A stretch of 64,000 nt of DNA. Origin: Symbiodinium natans. Taxonomy: Eukaryota; Sar; Dinophyceae; Suessiales; Symbiodiniaceae. The notes beneath the pieces are model-generated. The model was not told where the DNA came from. It saw nothing but the letters and a program-made list of their open reading frames with translations, and made no database searches. Shown one piece after another: positions 1 through 12,600 of the stretch. The position numbers and the translations under genes are program-made. Every line of letters begins with the position of its first letter. The stretch's first letter is position 1. The stretch spans positions 312,001 to 376,000 of the forward strand of contig CAJNDS010002213.1 of NCBI GenBank assembly GCA_905221605.1. The letters run 5' to 3'.

Positions 1-420
1 GTGCGCCCACTCAGCCAGTAAGTATATATATATATATGTATATATATATGTAGATCACGTGCATGGTGTAGTATATATGTTACGTACATGTACCCAAACG
101 GAAAAGGGCTCACATCCTGACACTCCAAGCCACCACCCGGAATTGCGGATCCGGGAACCCAAGGGTTGACAGTTGTTAGGGTTTGGGGTTTAGGGTTTAG
201 GGTTTAAGGGTTTAGGGTTTAGAGTTTCGGGGGGTATCCTGGAACCCGAAGCCTTAAGGCAACGAGGGTACAGCGTTTAGGGCAGCAAACCAGAGCCCAA
301 AAAAAATGAACACCCCAACGCCCCAAAACCCGATTAAGCCCCAAAACCCCAAAAAGCCTAACACCCCACACCCCAAACACCCCCAAACCCGAAACGCCCT
401 AAATGCCCTAAACCCTGAAC

Positions 421-473
421 CCGAGCCCTCCGGGGGGTCGCACTCAGCACCAGGTGGATGGTCATGGTATCAC
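421..473 (-). CDS. rpoC: rpoC exon: catalytic loop end, GDTMTIHLVLS
   Basis: The exon starts after CTGCAG|G. Its first two bases complete the glycine codon split by the upstream intron, giving NADFDG+DTMTIHLVLS, equivalent to the family's DFDGDQMAVHVPLS. The third Mg-binding aspartate of the NADFDGD triad is encoded here. The 5' splice site is taken as CTCGG|GTTCAG, directly followed by telomere-type repeats. Downstream exons of the gene must lie left of the window or in positions 1-420, where I see no further convincing match. Confidence 0.85.
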
Positions 474-926
474 CTGCAGGAGTCGAAGCCCAGATTCTCT
501 TGGACTGGGGCTGCGTTTGGGCTCAAAGAAGGGGCTTAAGGATGAGGGTTGAGGGTTTAAACCCTAGGGTTTAAGTGAGGCTGCGTAGACATTCATTAGA
601 CACCCTATAACTCCTAAATCTCTAAATCCCTCAACCCCTAAATCCCTAAACCGCTTCTCAAGTCTGCAGAAGCACAAGCCCGAGCCACTAGCAAACCCAG
701 CCACGAGGAGAAGCATCCGGGCAGCAACATGGTCCCTTGACGTGGTCCCGTACCTTGTTCTTAAAGTGTTCTGAAACAGGGGCCCTTGGGTCTTATGGGG
801 TATATAGGGGTCCCCCAACTCAGGGCCCAAAGTCAGGGACCCTGCAACTGCCCTTAGATTCCTGGACCCAGTTGCGAAGATTGAAGCTGAATTCCTGGAC
901 TCAGTTGCGAAGATTGAAGCTGAAAT

Positions 927-962
<36 letters not shown>

Positions 963-1895
963 CGTCCCGGTAGGCTCAGTGCACCATCGTCCACATACTA
1001 GTCCCGTTTAGGGTTCAGGATTCAGTGTCCCAAACCCCAACCCCTACACCACCCCTCAACCCTCGATGAACTCCAGACCATGGAACGTTCGCCATTAAAA
1101 CAAACAGTCCTTCATAGGGATTATAGGAGTGGGTACTATAATCCCTATTAAGGACTGTTGGTATAGGGGGGAACCCCAAACCCTAAACCCGAACATCCCA
1201 ATCTAAACCCGAACATCCCAATCTAGACCTTACATCATCCCAAGGAGAGCGCCATCGAAATCGGCGTTGAAGGGCGAGCACACCAACGGGTGGATCTTCA
1301 GCGCCTTATTAGTGGTTTAGGGGCTGGGGTTAGGGTTCAGGGATTCAGGGTTTAGGGTTTCCTACTAATGCACTGAACCCCGTAAATAGGGAATCTTCCC
1401 AAAAAGCCGTAGAACATGCTGCCAAACTCCGGGTCAGACACCACCTGGCTATCCCAGAACCGAGGATGTAACCATAAGAGCTGTATGGTTCAGGCGTCAT
1501 AAGGTTTACCAGTTGCCGTTTAAGGTTTAGGGCTCAGGGCTGCAATCCCAGCACGACACCGACAAAGCCGGAACCCCAACTCCGACGAAATCCCTCGACC
1601 CTGAACCCTAAATCCAAACAAACCCCCACCTTGAGCAGTTAATCCTACTACTGCCACCACCACCAACCACCAGCACCACCAGCAGCACCACCAGCACCAG
1701 CACCACCAGCACCAGCACCACCAGCACCAGCACCACCAGCACCAGCACCACCAGCACCACCAGCACCAGGACCACCAGCACCAGCACCAGCAGCACCAGC
1801 AGCACCAGCAGCACCAGCAGCACCAGCAGCACCAGCAGCACCAGCACCAGCAGCACCAGCACCAGCACCCCCACCGCCACCGTCACCGCCACCAA

Positions 1896-1994
<99 letters not shown>

Positions 1995-4900
1995 AATCAC
2001 CACCACCGCCACCACCACCGCCACCACGACCACTACCACACCGACGACGACGACGACGACGACGACGACGAAGACAACGACGATCACTACCACTACAACT
2101 ACAACCACCACTACCACCACCACGACCCACGACCCACGACCGACGACTTACGAATCGAATTCCCATTCAAATAAACCATGATACTGGTAGCAATGGCATT
2201 TTCCAGTCAGAAGATTCGATGCCCCGAGAACAGGACGGGAAGCCCTAAACCCTGACGAGGGTCCAGGACTTGGGATTGTTGAAGGTTCGAGCTTAGGCAG
2301 TTTAGGCACTGAACCCTAAACCCTAAATCCTAAACCCTAACCCGGGCTCTGGGCCTTCCCTCGTATGAGCTTTGGCTTGAATGCCTGCCGGCAACAACCC
2401 ATCAGGACGATGTAGGGTTTAGGGTTTCGGGTTTAGGGGGCAATTTAGGGCTCGAGGGTGTAGGGTTGAGGATATAGGGTTTGGGATCTAGGGTTTGGGG
2501 GGCAATTTAGGGCTTTGGGGGTTTTAAGGCTCTAGGGTGTAGGGCCTCAGAGGTTTAAGTGCTTTGGTGCTTCGGGCTCAAGGTTTTGCGCAAGCGTGCA
2601 TTAGGACCCTTTGAGGGCCATGCTATGAGGCCTAGCATACAGGGTTTTCGGGTTTTGGACTAGTGTTTGGGGGTTTTCGGCGTTTAGAGTTTTAGGGCTT
2701 TGGGGCTTTCGGGTCTTAGAGTTTTAGGGTTTTGGGTTTCTTTTTTGAAGTAGAGGGGGCCTGTGAATACGATCGATCCAAATTTGATTCCCTTGTACAT
2801 ACCTTGGACTCCATATAAAAGGGCCACCACACACGGGACCTGATATAGATGCTCATATACCTGCACATGCATATACATAGTTTATAATATATGGTTTAGA
2901 GTTTAGGGGTGTAAATAATTACTACCATTCTCCCCCCCCCCCCCCCCCTAATCGCCTCATCGCTATGGAACCATCCAAAAAATGACCTAAACCCTTAGAG
3001 CAACAAAACCATGCCCAATCCTAAGCCCGAAACCCGAAACCCTAAATCCTAAACCCGAAGCACGCCGCCCTTAAGCCGAAAGCACCTGCATGCTCAGCCG
3101 GTGTAGGGTCGGAGCACGATTCCTGGTCTGCACAGAGAGAAGTTTTCATCTTGAACCCTCCAGGGCTTTGGGGTTTAGGGTTGCAGCCGAACCCTACACC
3201 CCTAAATCCTCAGTGAATAACCCCCCCCCCCCCCCCCCCCCCCGGTCTGCACATCGAAGGTTTAGGGTTTAGGGTTTAGGGTGTAGGGTTTAGGGTTTAG
3301 GGGTTAGGGTTTAGGGTTTAAGGGTGTCGGGTCTTCTAAAAACCCGGAGGCTGCCATGGACCCCGAGCTCGTCCCACACCCCCAAAGCCGCCAAACCTCA
3401 TGGAGTCTCCGAAACGACCCCGCCTTGAACCCTGAAGGGTGAGCAAAAAGATATTCAAGCTGTTAGGGTTCAGGGTTTAGGGTTTAGGGTTTAGGGTTTA
3501 GGGTTTAGGGTTTAGGGTTTAGGGTTTAGGGTTTAGGGTTTAGGGTTTAGGGTTTAGGGTTTAGGGTTTAGGGTTTAGGGTTTAGGGTTCAGAGTTTAGG
3601 GTTGAGGGCTCACCCCATGCCCTGAACCCCAGCATCTGGGGGCAAAGGATGCCCGGGCCCCCCGGCAGAATGATCTTCCTGGGCCGAGGTTTGCAGACCC
3701 TAAAACCCTAAAACCCTAAAACCCTAAACCCTGAACCCTGAACCCTAAACCCTAAACCCTAAATCCTAAACCCTAAATCCTAAACCCTAAACCCTAAACC
3801 CTAAATCCCAAACCCACTCTCGACCCCCCACCCTATCCCCTGAAGCCCCCAGGATCCGAAAGCCAAACCAGGGCACCAAAAGCCAAAGGCTGAACCATGA
3901 AAAACCCCAAGGCCTAAACCCGAAACCCCAATCCCGAAACCATGAGCCCTACGTCCCTATGCCCTAAACTCCACATGCCTTAGCCCCGCCCTAACTGCCT
4001 GAACCCTTCAACTCCCAGACCAAACTGGGCTTAGGGTTTTGCGGCTTCGGGTTTAGGGTTTGTGGCTTGGGGTTTGGGTTGGAGCCTTGCCAAAGAAACC
4101 TCAGGCTCCCCTCGAAAAAGTCCAAGCTCTCCACCGATCTCCCATGGCCTCTTCTAGAAGCCGTTCCTGCTCTTCCTGCCAAAGGCGTGTAGGAGAAATC
4201 AGGCGGATTTAGGGCATAGAAGGGGCCCAAAACCTAGTTCTATGGCTTCAGGGTGTGCGTATTTGCGGGGGGTCAGTGGGTTGTGCATTCAGTAGGCAAG
4301 AACGGGTTTCTGGTTTCGGGGGTCTTATCACGGATCTAAGAGGGTTATAGGTCTTTGTACTAGGCGCTTAGGGTTTGAAGGCCATGTGGCATGGACCTCT
4401 GGCTGCATAGTGAGCCAGAAGACTTAACAACACAGTTTTTGTGATGCACAGCTGTTTCTGACCCTAAGAAACCCTTATAGGCCCTAGTCAGCCCTGAACC
4501 CCAAACACTGAACAACAAAAGAAGAGCCGAAATGCTCCAACAGCTGTGAAACGGCAGAGCCTGGGGTTGTTGATCGAACCACCGGAGCAATTCATGGTGT
4601 CCTGAGCAGAAACACCGGCTGCGGAATCTTTGCCTCAAGCCTGCGCTGTTGATCATGAACTGTTTTCGGGATTCGGCTGATGAGGCTTGGGGTGGGTATG
4701 CTTGGAGTTGAGCACGTTGTGAGCCGAGCCCTAGTTGGAAGTAGACAGCCCCTCCAGATCTTCAACCCTGGAGCCCAACTCCGGAAATCGTAGCCCGGAG
4801 CCCCACCCCTGTACACGAAGCCATACGAGGGCTGGAGGTCCCCCCCACACACACAACCCTTCAGCATGGACGTTGCGGATATGGGGAGCCGGATATGCTG

Positions 4901-6593
4901 AACCCAAAACGCAAGCCCTAACGGTAAGGGCTGTGCTGGGCGTCCCTTGGCTCCACCACCGCGGCGCATCCCCTGTCTCCAGTCGATGCATCTTGATCGC
5001 GCGGAGCAAGAAGGGCATGTACATCTCCTGGTATGTTTATAGGGTCGTCAACGGTTTAGGGTCTAGGCTTACCGATGACTTTCAGGAGCACACGCAATAC
5101 TAGGAACATTGGTCGACCTGAAGCAAGCCCCCAACCAACACCTTGAAGCTCCCGAATACCCCTCATTCATGAAACAAGAGAAGCGGGCGCGACCTTAAAC
5201 CCAACCCTATAAACCTCGCCGCTCCTCGCATTTCCGTTATGTCCTTTGGGTTTGCTATTTCTCAATCCTTGCAGACGCTGTGAAATCAAATTGCTTGTTC
5301 AACACCTGCAAAGGCAGCAAGTACGTTGCAGAATTCACAGCTTCGGAAAGCCTAAACCCCTTAAACCCCAAACTCCAGATGTAAGGGGCCCGAACACCCC
5401 ACCATGTATGAAGTCCGAATGTCGGCGTGAGGCTATCAATTTTGGGGGTCCAGGGAAGAACACCTGGAGGTTGGCATCAGGGATTTGGTCAAAGGTTTGG
5501 CGTGCTGCCTGTTCCGGAATTAGGGTCTAGGGTTTAGGGCATGAGGGTTCCTTAACCCTTCAATCGTGAACAAATGCCTGAACTTCCCCAAGCCCGAAAG
5601 GCCCTGTAAGTTTTATTCGGGATACTTGACTTCAGGGGTCGGCTGCTAGGGTTAAACTGGTACACGGTCAAAACTGGCACACAAGCAAGGGTCAACGGAA
5701 CAACCATACCCAGCCGGGGTGGGGGGGCGGGGGGGGGGGGGGGGGGGGCGGCCGCGCCGGCATCACGGAAACGATGCTGCCCGGTACGCTAGGCATTGAA
5801 GAGGGCATCTTTTTTTGTTCTTCTAACGGCTTTACGTGGAGTCTTCCACAAGAACAGAGAACTACCAAAGCATGAAATCCCGTAAGCCCTAACTTTAGAC
5901 CTCCAGCCCGCGAAGCCCAAACAACTCCATGTGCTTTGCATGCAGGACCTTCAAGCCCAACCACTGAACCCAAAAGCATCATCTCTTGAAGCGCGCCTTC
6001 GCAATTTCGAAGGGGAGGCCACACCTTTGAGCCAAGGGGTTCTTTGGAAGGGTTCAATTCCGGGTTCGGGTGTACACAGTGTAGGATATAGGTTTATACC
6101 CTAACGCCGAAATTGCAGCATTTTTCCATGCTTTTGGGACCCAAAAAGCATCAGGTTTGACTCGAAGAACAACCTTGAATCCCAGCAACCTTCAGCCACC
6201 TGAACCTTCGTCCCACGGTGGTGCCTGCAGGGGTTTAAAGTTTATTTCGGGCACCTAAACCCTAAACCCTAAACCCTAAACCCTAAACCCTAAACCCTAA
6301 GCACCCATGGGATGTTGCACTGTGTACCGTGGGGACTCGGCTAGTCGTGCCGTGCTCCTTGCTGGAGTTTGCTGCCGGCGAGTGTGTGTGTGTGTGTGTG
6401 TGTGCGCGTGTGTGCGTGTGGGCGTGTGTGCGTGTGTGCGTGTGTGCGTGTGTGCGTGTGTGCGTGTGTGCGTGTGTGCGTGTGTGCGTGTGCGCGTGTG
6501 CGCGTGTGCGCGTGTGCGCGTGTGTGCGCTGTGGAGTGTGCGTGAGTGTGCGCCTGTGTGCGCGTGTGCGCGTGTGTGGGTGTGTGTGTGTGT

Positions 6594-6665
<72 letters not shown>

Positions 6666-9600
6666 TGTGTGTGTCGTGCGTGTGTGTGCATGTGTTGTGT
6701 GCGTGAGCGCGTGGCTTGCGTGTGTGCGTGCGTGCTGCGCGTGGTGCGTGTGCGTGCGGCGTGGGGGCGTGGCGTGGGGGCGTGCGTGCGTGGGCGTGCG
6801 TGGGCGTGCGTGGGCGTGCGTTGTGTGTGTGTGTGTGTATGTGTGTGTGTGTGTGTGCGTGTGCGTGTGCGTGTGTGCGTGTGCGTGTGTGCGTGTGCGT
6901 GTGCGTGGGCGTGCGTGCGTGCGTGCGTGCGTGTGGGCGCGCGTGTGCGTGTGGTACGACGTTTTAATTTCGGGTCCCTTATTTGTAGCTTGCTCCAGGA
7001 AAGCAATCCTCGGGCTTCTTCCCCTGTTTTGTATCCCCATGAGGTATCAGAAGTCAGGTTGGCTGTCTTGCCAAGTATACATCCAACCCCAGTCAGCTGG
7101 AGTGTAGCTTGCTCTTGCTGGGTCGGGGGGTGGGGGGGCCAGGCATGTTGATCCCACCCACCCACACACACTACATTTTAGGGTTCAAGGCAAGCCTCAC
7201 AGCCTGAAGCCTTTATGCCGTAACCTAGGTTTATGAAGTTACACCTAGAACTCAGCGGAACCTGGGAATGAAAGCGTACCCTGGATGTTGTTGCAAGGGA
7301 ACCCCCTAAAAGTGTAAAACCCCCAACACTAAAACCCTAAACCCCCCCAAATTAACCCATGCCCCCCTGCCACCCACGGAAACCCTAAACCCTAAACCTT
7401 CCTAAGCCATAAACCCTAAACCTTCCTGAGCCCTAAGCCCTAAACCCTAAAAACAAAAGAACCAAGTCTGAGAAGGCTGGCTCATCGAGCTTGAGTTTGG
7501 GCTCAACAACGATGACCTGGCTCATCGCAGATGGGGTCAGGATTTATAGGGACTTAGGGTCTAAACGTCTAAAACCCGAACCTAGGGGCTTTGGGAGGCT
7601 GCTCCTCCGAGCTTCTCAAGGGTTCAGGCTTTAGGATTTCGGGGTTTTGGGTGTAGAGGCGTCGGGCCAGTGGCCTCCAACACGTCTGTTGGGGTCGATA
7701 CTTCTCTTGTTTTCTGGGCGGAAGGGACCTCCTACTTTTTCTGGGTTGGGTTTGCCTATCTACCATTTTGGGGCATTTTCCCTAAATCCCAGGGTCATGA
7801 GCCCTAACCTAAAGAGTTCGGGGGTTTGCCGGTAAACCTGGCGCCTCTATTCAGGCCTAGTCGGGAATCCTGACAGTTCCGAGCTTCTAATTCAAGATGA
7901 GTAGGGTCGAGCCCGACAGTTTGCATCAAAAACCGACCTGCGTGGGTTGAGCCACGGCCGTTTCCCCTTTACTACTTTCGATTTTAAGAAGTTATGCTTG
8001 TCTGTATTACTGTTTTAAGCTTAATCGGGATACTAAGGATTCCAAGATTCTCATTCAATGGTCGTAAGATTTCCTTGGCCCTGACAGTTTGCATGTCGAG
8101 CCAGGGTATCCCAGGGTCTAGGAGGTTTAGCACCAATAGGAATTGGGGGTTTACGAAAATAAGGACCCCAAAATACACCCCAAATAGTAGGATTCCCAGT
8201 TAATAAGGACCCCAATAAGGTACCCCAATTTCGGAAACCACTAATTGGGTTTGAGCTAGCAACTGTGGGGGAGCCCGGCCGTCCGTGCGGAGTAGTCCAC
8301 GCGCTTGCCGAGCATGTTCTTTCGCATGCGCCCTTTGAGGCGGAGGATTTTGTGGTGTGGGCAGTTCTCCGTGGGGAAAAAGGGATCACATGGAATAAGC
8401 CCTAAACCTTAAATTAAACCTAAACCCTAATCCCTAAACCCTAAACAATCCGCAACCCCAAGTCTCACAGCCCTAAACCCTCTTGGTAGCCCAGTGACCA
8501 TATTACAATAAGGGCACCTTTTTTTTTGGGTTGGTTCTTGTATTATACGGGAACCCATAACCCAAAAAAGGGCAAAGGGCACCACTGGGGCTACCAAGCC
8601 CTCAACATCCCTCAACCCCAAAGCCCTTGCAGGGTCTACTTCCGGCTTAGCGTGTCCTATAGAGTTCTTGTGTCTCGGAGTTTAGGGTTTATAGGGTTTA
8701 GGGTTCAGGGTTTCCAAAAAAGACCCTCCACGAAAAAAAACAGTTCAGAACTACCCCCAGGCCCCTCATACCATAAATCCCAAATGGTATCGGGTTCTTG
8801 GTGCTTTCTCTCCGTTCACTCGCGAAGGCACCATATGAGTTTTCTTGTGCTAGTGGCCGTCTTTTCGAGACTATTCACTCACGTTCTAAGGTGCCGCACC
8901 TGGCGACGGCGATCGAAGGGAGAAAAAGGACACAGGAACTCTCCCGAAAGGTGCCCAAAATAGTTTCTCCGCTGACATTTTGTTGAGCGCAAAGGAACAC
9001 TCTTCTCCCTTTAGGACGTTGATTCACTACATCCATTTCACCCACTTGCAACTTGCGATCCGTTGTCATAAGAAACAATACAGGATTCAATGAGTTTATG
9101 TTATCATCACCACCTCGAAAAAGCCGTACAACGCCCCAAAGCCTCCTAGCCATCCCTACTGCCTGAAGCCATACACCCTAAACCTTAGGAATTAGGGTTT
9201 CGGGCCTAGGGTTCCACAGCCCCAAAGCCCTTATGGCCCTGATCCCTTGAGGAAGGGCAACGCTGGACTACTATAAACCCTAAACCCTATACACCCTATA
9301 GATCCTAAACCCTATGCCCTTTAATCCTATAAACTCGAGACGCCGTAGCCTGCAAACCCCAAACCCTCTAAGCTTGCATGCGCCCGATTCCCTATGAACC
9401 TATAAACCCTATTAACCCTAGGCCTTGTACCCCTATAAGCTCTAAACCCCAGCCCGACAAGCCCTAAACCCCAAACCCTAAACCCTATAGCCCTACAGGC
9501 CCTAAGCCCCACACCCCAAACACTAAACCCTACAGCCCCACAGCCCTAAACCCTACACCCTAAACCCCAAACCCTACAGCCCCAAACCCCCAAACCCGAC

Positions 9601-12600
9601 TCTAGCCCCCGTGCCTTGCTTGCCCTTCAGCCGCTTTGCAACCGACTCCAGTGGCTCTCCGGTGCCATTGGTTTTGGGCGCGTTGACGCGACCTCAAACC
9701 CTAAACCCTAAACCCTAAACCCTAAACCCTGAACCCTAAACCCTAAACCCTAAACCCTAAAGCGTCGGCTCTCCGGTTTTGGCCGGCTCTATGGGGTCTT
9801 TTGGGCTTAGGGCGGCTAAGGGTTTAGGGTTTAGGGCTAGGGGTTTAGGGTTTATTCAGGGTGGAGGGGCAATGGGTTTGGGCTTTGTTGGAAACTTAGG
9901 TTGTTATAGGGTGCTTTGGGATTTTGTTAGGGCTGCGGGGTTTGGTTTGGCAGGGGGTGGGGAGGGGGGGGGGAGTATGGGGCTTGATGGGCCTGGGTAG
10001 GGTTTCTGGCTTGCGGTTTCAGGGGGCTTTTGGTTTTGAGGGCTTCGCAGTCTGAGGTTTTGAGTTTGCTGGGCTTGGGATTCCAAACCCTTCCACCCCC
10101 TAAACCCGAAAATTCCTAAACCCTGGGATGCGGGCAGGGCCTCCTTCAACTCGGGCGGCTTCAGGATTTCGGGAGGAGGAGCTCGAAAGATTCAGCCGCA
10201 GACCCTGCACCCTTTTCAATTGCCAGTCTCTTGGTAGCCCGGCTACTTTTGTAAGGAAATCGAGAACCCAATGGGCCACCAAGGTTCATAAGACCCTAAA
10301 CTCTGAACCCTAAACCCTGAAACCTAAACCCTGAACCCCAAACCCTAAACCCTGAACCCTGAACCCTAAACTCTGAACCCTGAACCCTGAACCCTCAACC
10401 CTAAACCCTCAAGCCGTGGCGAGGCCGAGCACGGCACCATTGTCAATAAGGTTGTCGACCGCCTCAGCCGGGCTTAGGCGACTCAGGGCCCAAAGGCTCG
10501 AAGAACTTTTAGGGTTTATGGTCAGGGTTTGGGGTTTGGGGTTTAGGGTTTAGGGTTTAGGGTTGAGGTTTAGGATCAAGGGGTTAGGGTTCAGAGTTTA
10601 GGGTTTAAGGCCGGCAGGCCCAAGTGAACCTTCTTCTTGGGAGTATACAAAGGGTAACTGTGTACAGGTATAGGTTACGCCCTCCTTTTAGGGTCTAGGG
10701 TTTAGCGCTTAGGGTGTAAAAGCTTGACCCTGCTCATGCGGACCCACGAACCTTCAAGTAGAGCAAAACCCGAAGCCGGAAAACCCGAAAAACCGAAAGC
10801 CCGAAAACCCCAAACCACTAAACTCCCCACTCAAAACACTGACCTCCCCAACCCCTAAACCCTAAACCCTAAAGCCTCAACCCTAAACCCTAATCCTGAG
10901 GATGGGGCTCTCTGGAGCATGAACTTGCGGTAGCGGATCAGTCCCGCAGCCGCTCCTTGTCGATGGGGAATTCAGAATAGGAGCAACAACAAAACAATAG
11001 TAGCACATTCAAAAACAGGCATAATATACATATATATATATATATACACCATAGCAACAATGATCATACGAAATAGCCGCAATAATAGTAATAACAATCC
11101 AGAAAGGTGTGTATATAGAATGTATACGGTGTTGTACAGTAATGTTGCAAACCATATCATGTGAACATAGCATATGAATAAAAAATATGTGCAAAACATG
11201 TATATACGTATTTCTCTTTGTATGTAGTTATGTATGCATGCAATGGCGGAACTTTATAAACAGCTCAACAGGAAGTACATGATGAATAACAACTAGTACA
11301 AAAAGTACAAAAATCTGGCAGCTATCATTCTTTTTGTACACGATGTAATACATTATATCCATAATGAAAAGTACTATTTTCTACATACAATATTGCATAT
11401 GAGCGACTGCCAAAACCGGCTCGTGGTGCTAATGGACGCAACATGAGGGATGTCGCATTCAAGTGTTCCCATCGTTTTACAGGGTTTTAGCATCAATCAT
11501 CCACGCTTGATGTCTGCAGGGATCGCTTTGGGAAAGAATCAAGGCTATAGCACACACAACGGCAAATCAACTTAGGGGTGTCGCTTTTCAAGTGTTCCCA
11601 TCGCTTTGCAGGGTTTTGGGCATTCGTGTCCACTCCTTACTTACTTCAATGGCTGGGGGTTTTGGCGCTTGTTCATATTTTGTTGAGTATATAATGTAAT
11701 TGGTAGAATGCAAGTTATGATTATGCATTTAGTTGCTTATGCGAGAAATAGTAATCAGAATGTGTCGTCAGCAATATGTATACATGTAGAGCATCGAATG
11801 TGTGTATGTATAGCTATAACATTCAATGGTGTGTGTGTGTGTGCGCACAAACTACAAGATTGCATGAAATATACAACATTTCAATATATTCGGTTGCCAT
11901 TGCTGTAATCTCGAATATCCAACATACCATACCTGGCGCATGGTATTTAACCTTGAATGAATCCGTAGTATATATATACATATATACATATATACAGGAA
12001 CAATATGAAATACGCCATGCAGAATAATATCGGTCACAAAAATCATCTACGCAGAAACCCTATGGACTACCTTGACGCCTCAATCCATACCTCGAGAAAC
12101 CCTGTAGCAGTTCCGGGAGGGATGAGACGGTTTAGGGTTTCGGGTCCGGAGGAGGCTGAGGGCGTCTTGGGGCATCTAGGGGGTTTCAAGGGCTACCCTG
12201 AACCCTAAACCCTCAACCTTAAACCATAGACCCTAAACCCTAAACCCTAAGCCCTTAACCCTGAAGCCCAAAACCCTTCTGACGGTTCCGGTGTCAGAGT
12301 GGCCTCTCCTTTTCTGCGCTTCGGTTGGCTTCCCACTTCTTCGTTCGTGTGAGGATAATACTCTGAAATGTAGGGTATAGGGCTTAGGGTTCAGTTTTTG
12401 GATGTTTCTGAACGTAAGCTCATGGACACATACTTAGGGCCTTAGGCCTTTAAGGCTTTAAGGACCCAGGAGTAACGGCCTAGGAATAAAAAGGGCGCCC
12501 TTTGTGGCTTTAAGGAGATTATAAGGGAACCCCAACCCCAAAAAAAAGAAATGAGGGCCTACTCCGGGTCCTAGCATTGTAGGGCTTACGGGCTGTAGGG

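Noticed and set aside
1390-1447. Frame VVSDPEFGSMFYGFLGRF after an AG|G
   Set aside because: It would insert between GK and ALKIHP, which are contiguous in all beta' proteins; treated as intron.
1608-2166. Poly-valine and Gly/Ala-rich frames of about 170 codons
   Set aside because: Product of CAC/CAG and CACGAC repeats; lies between two proven rpoC exons.
4098-4180. Spacer frame EEQERLLEEAMGDR resembling the NEKRMLQEA helix
   Set aside because: It lies between the adjacent exons PVFLL and RNRAPTL, where beta' has no insertion, and the true helix exon is at 10909-10955.
6141-6173. Possible rpoC exon reading LFFESNLMLFG before CGLP
   Set aside because: Phase fitted, but the exon at 7482-7516 (VIVVEPKLKLDE) is a far better match for the same segment. 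It shows that short spacers give false exon candidates.
6297-7171. Long overlapping frames (up to 276 codons) of alternating His-Thr or Cys-Val
   Set aside because: They are translations of the GT microsatellite in an rpoC intron, open in several frames at once.
9625-9700. Plus-strand frame PLCNRLQWLSGAIGFGRVDA
   Set aside because: The opposite strand of the same bases is the rpoC exon with RLKGKQG, which has a strong family match.
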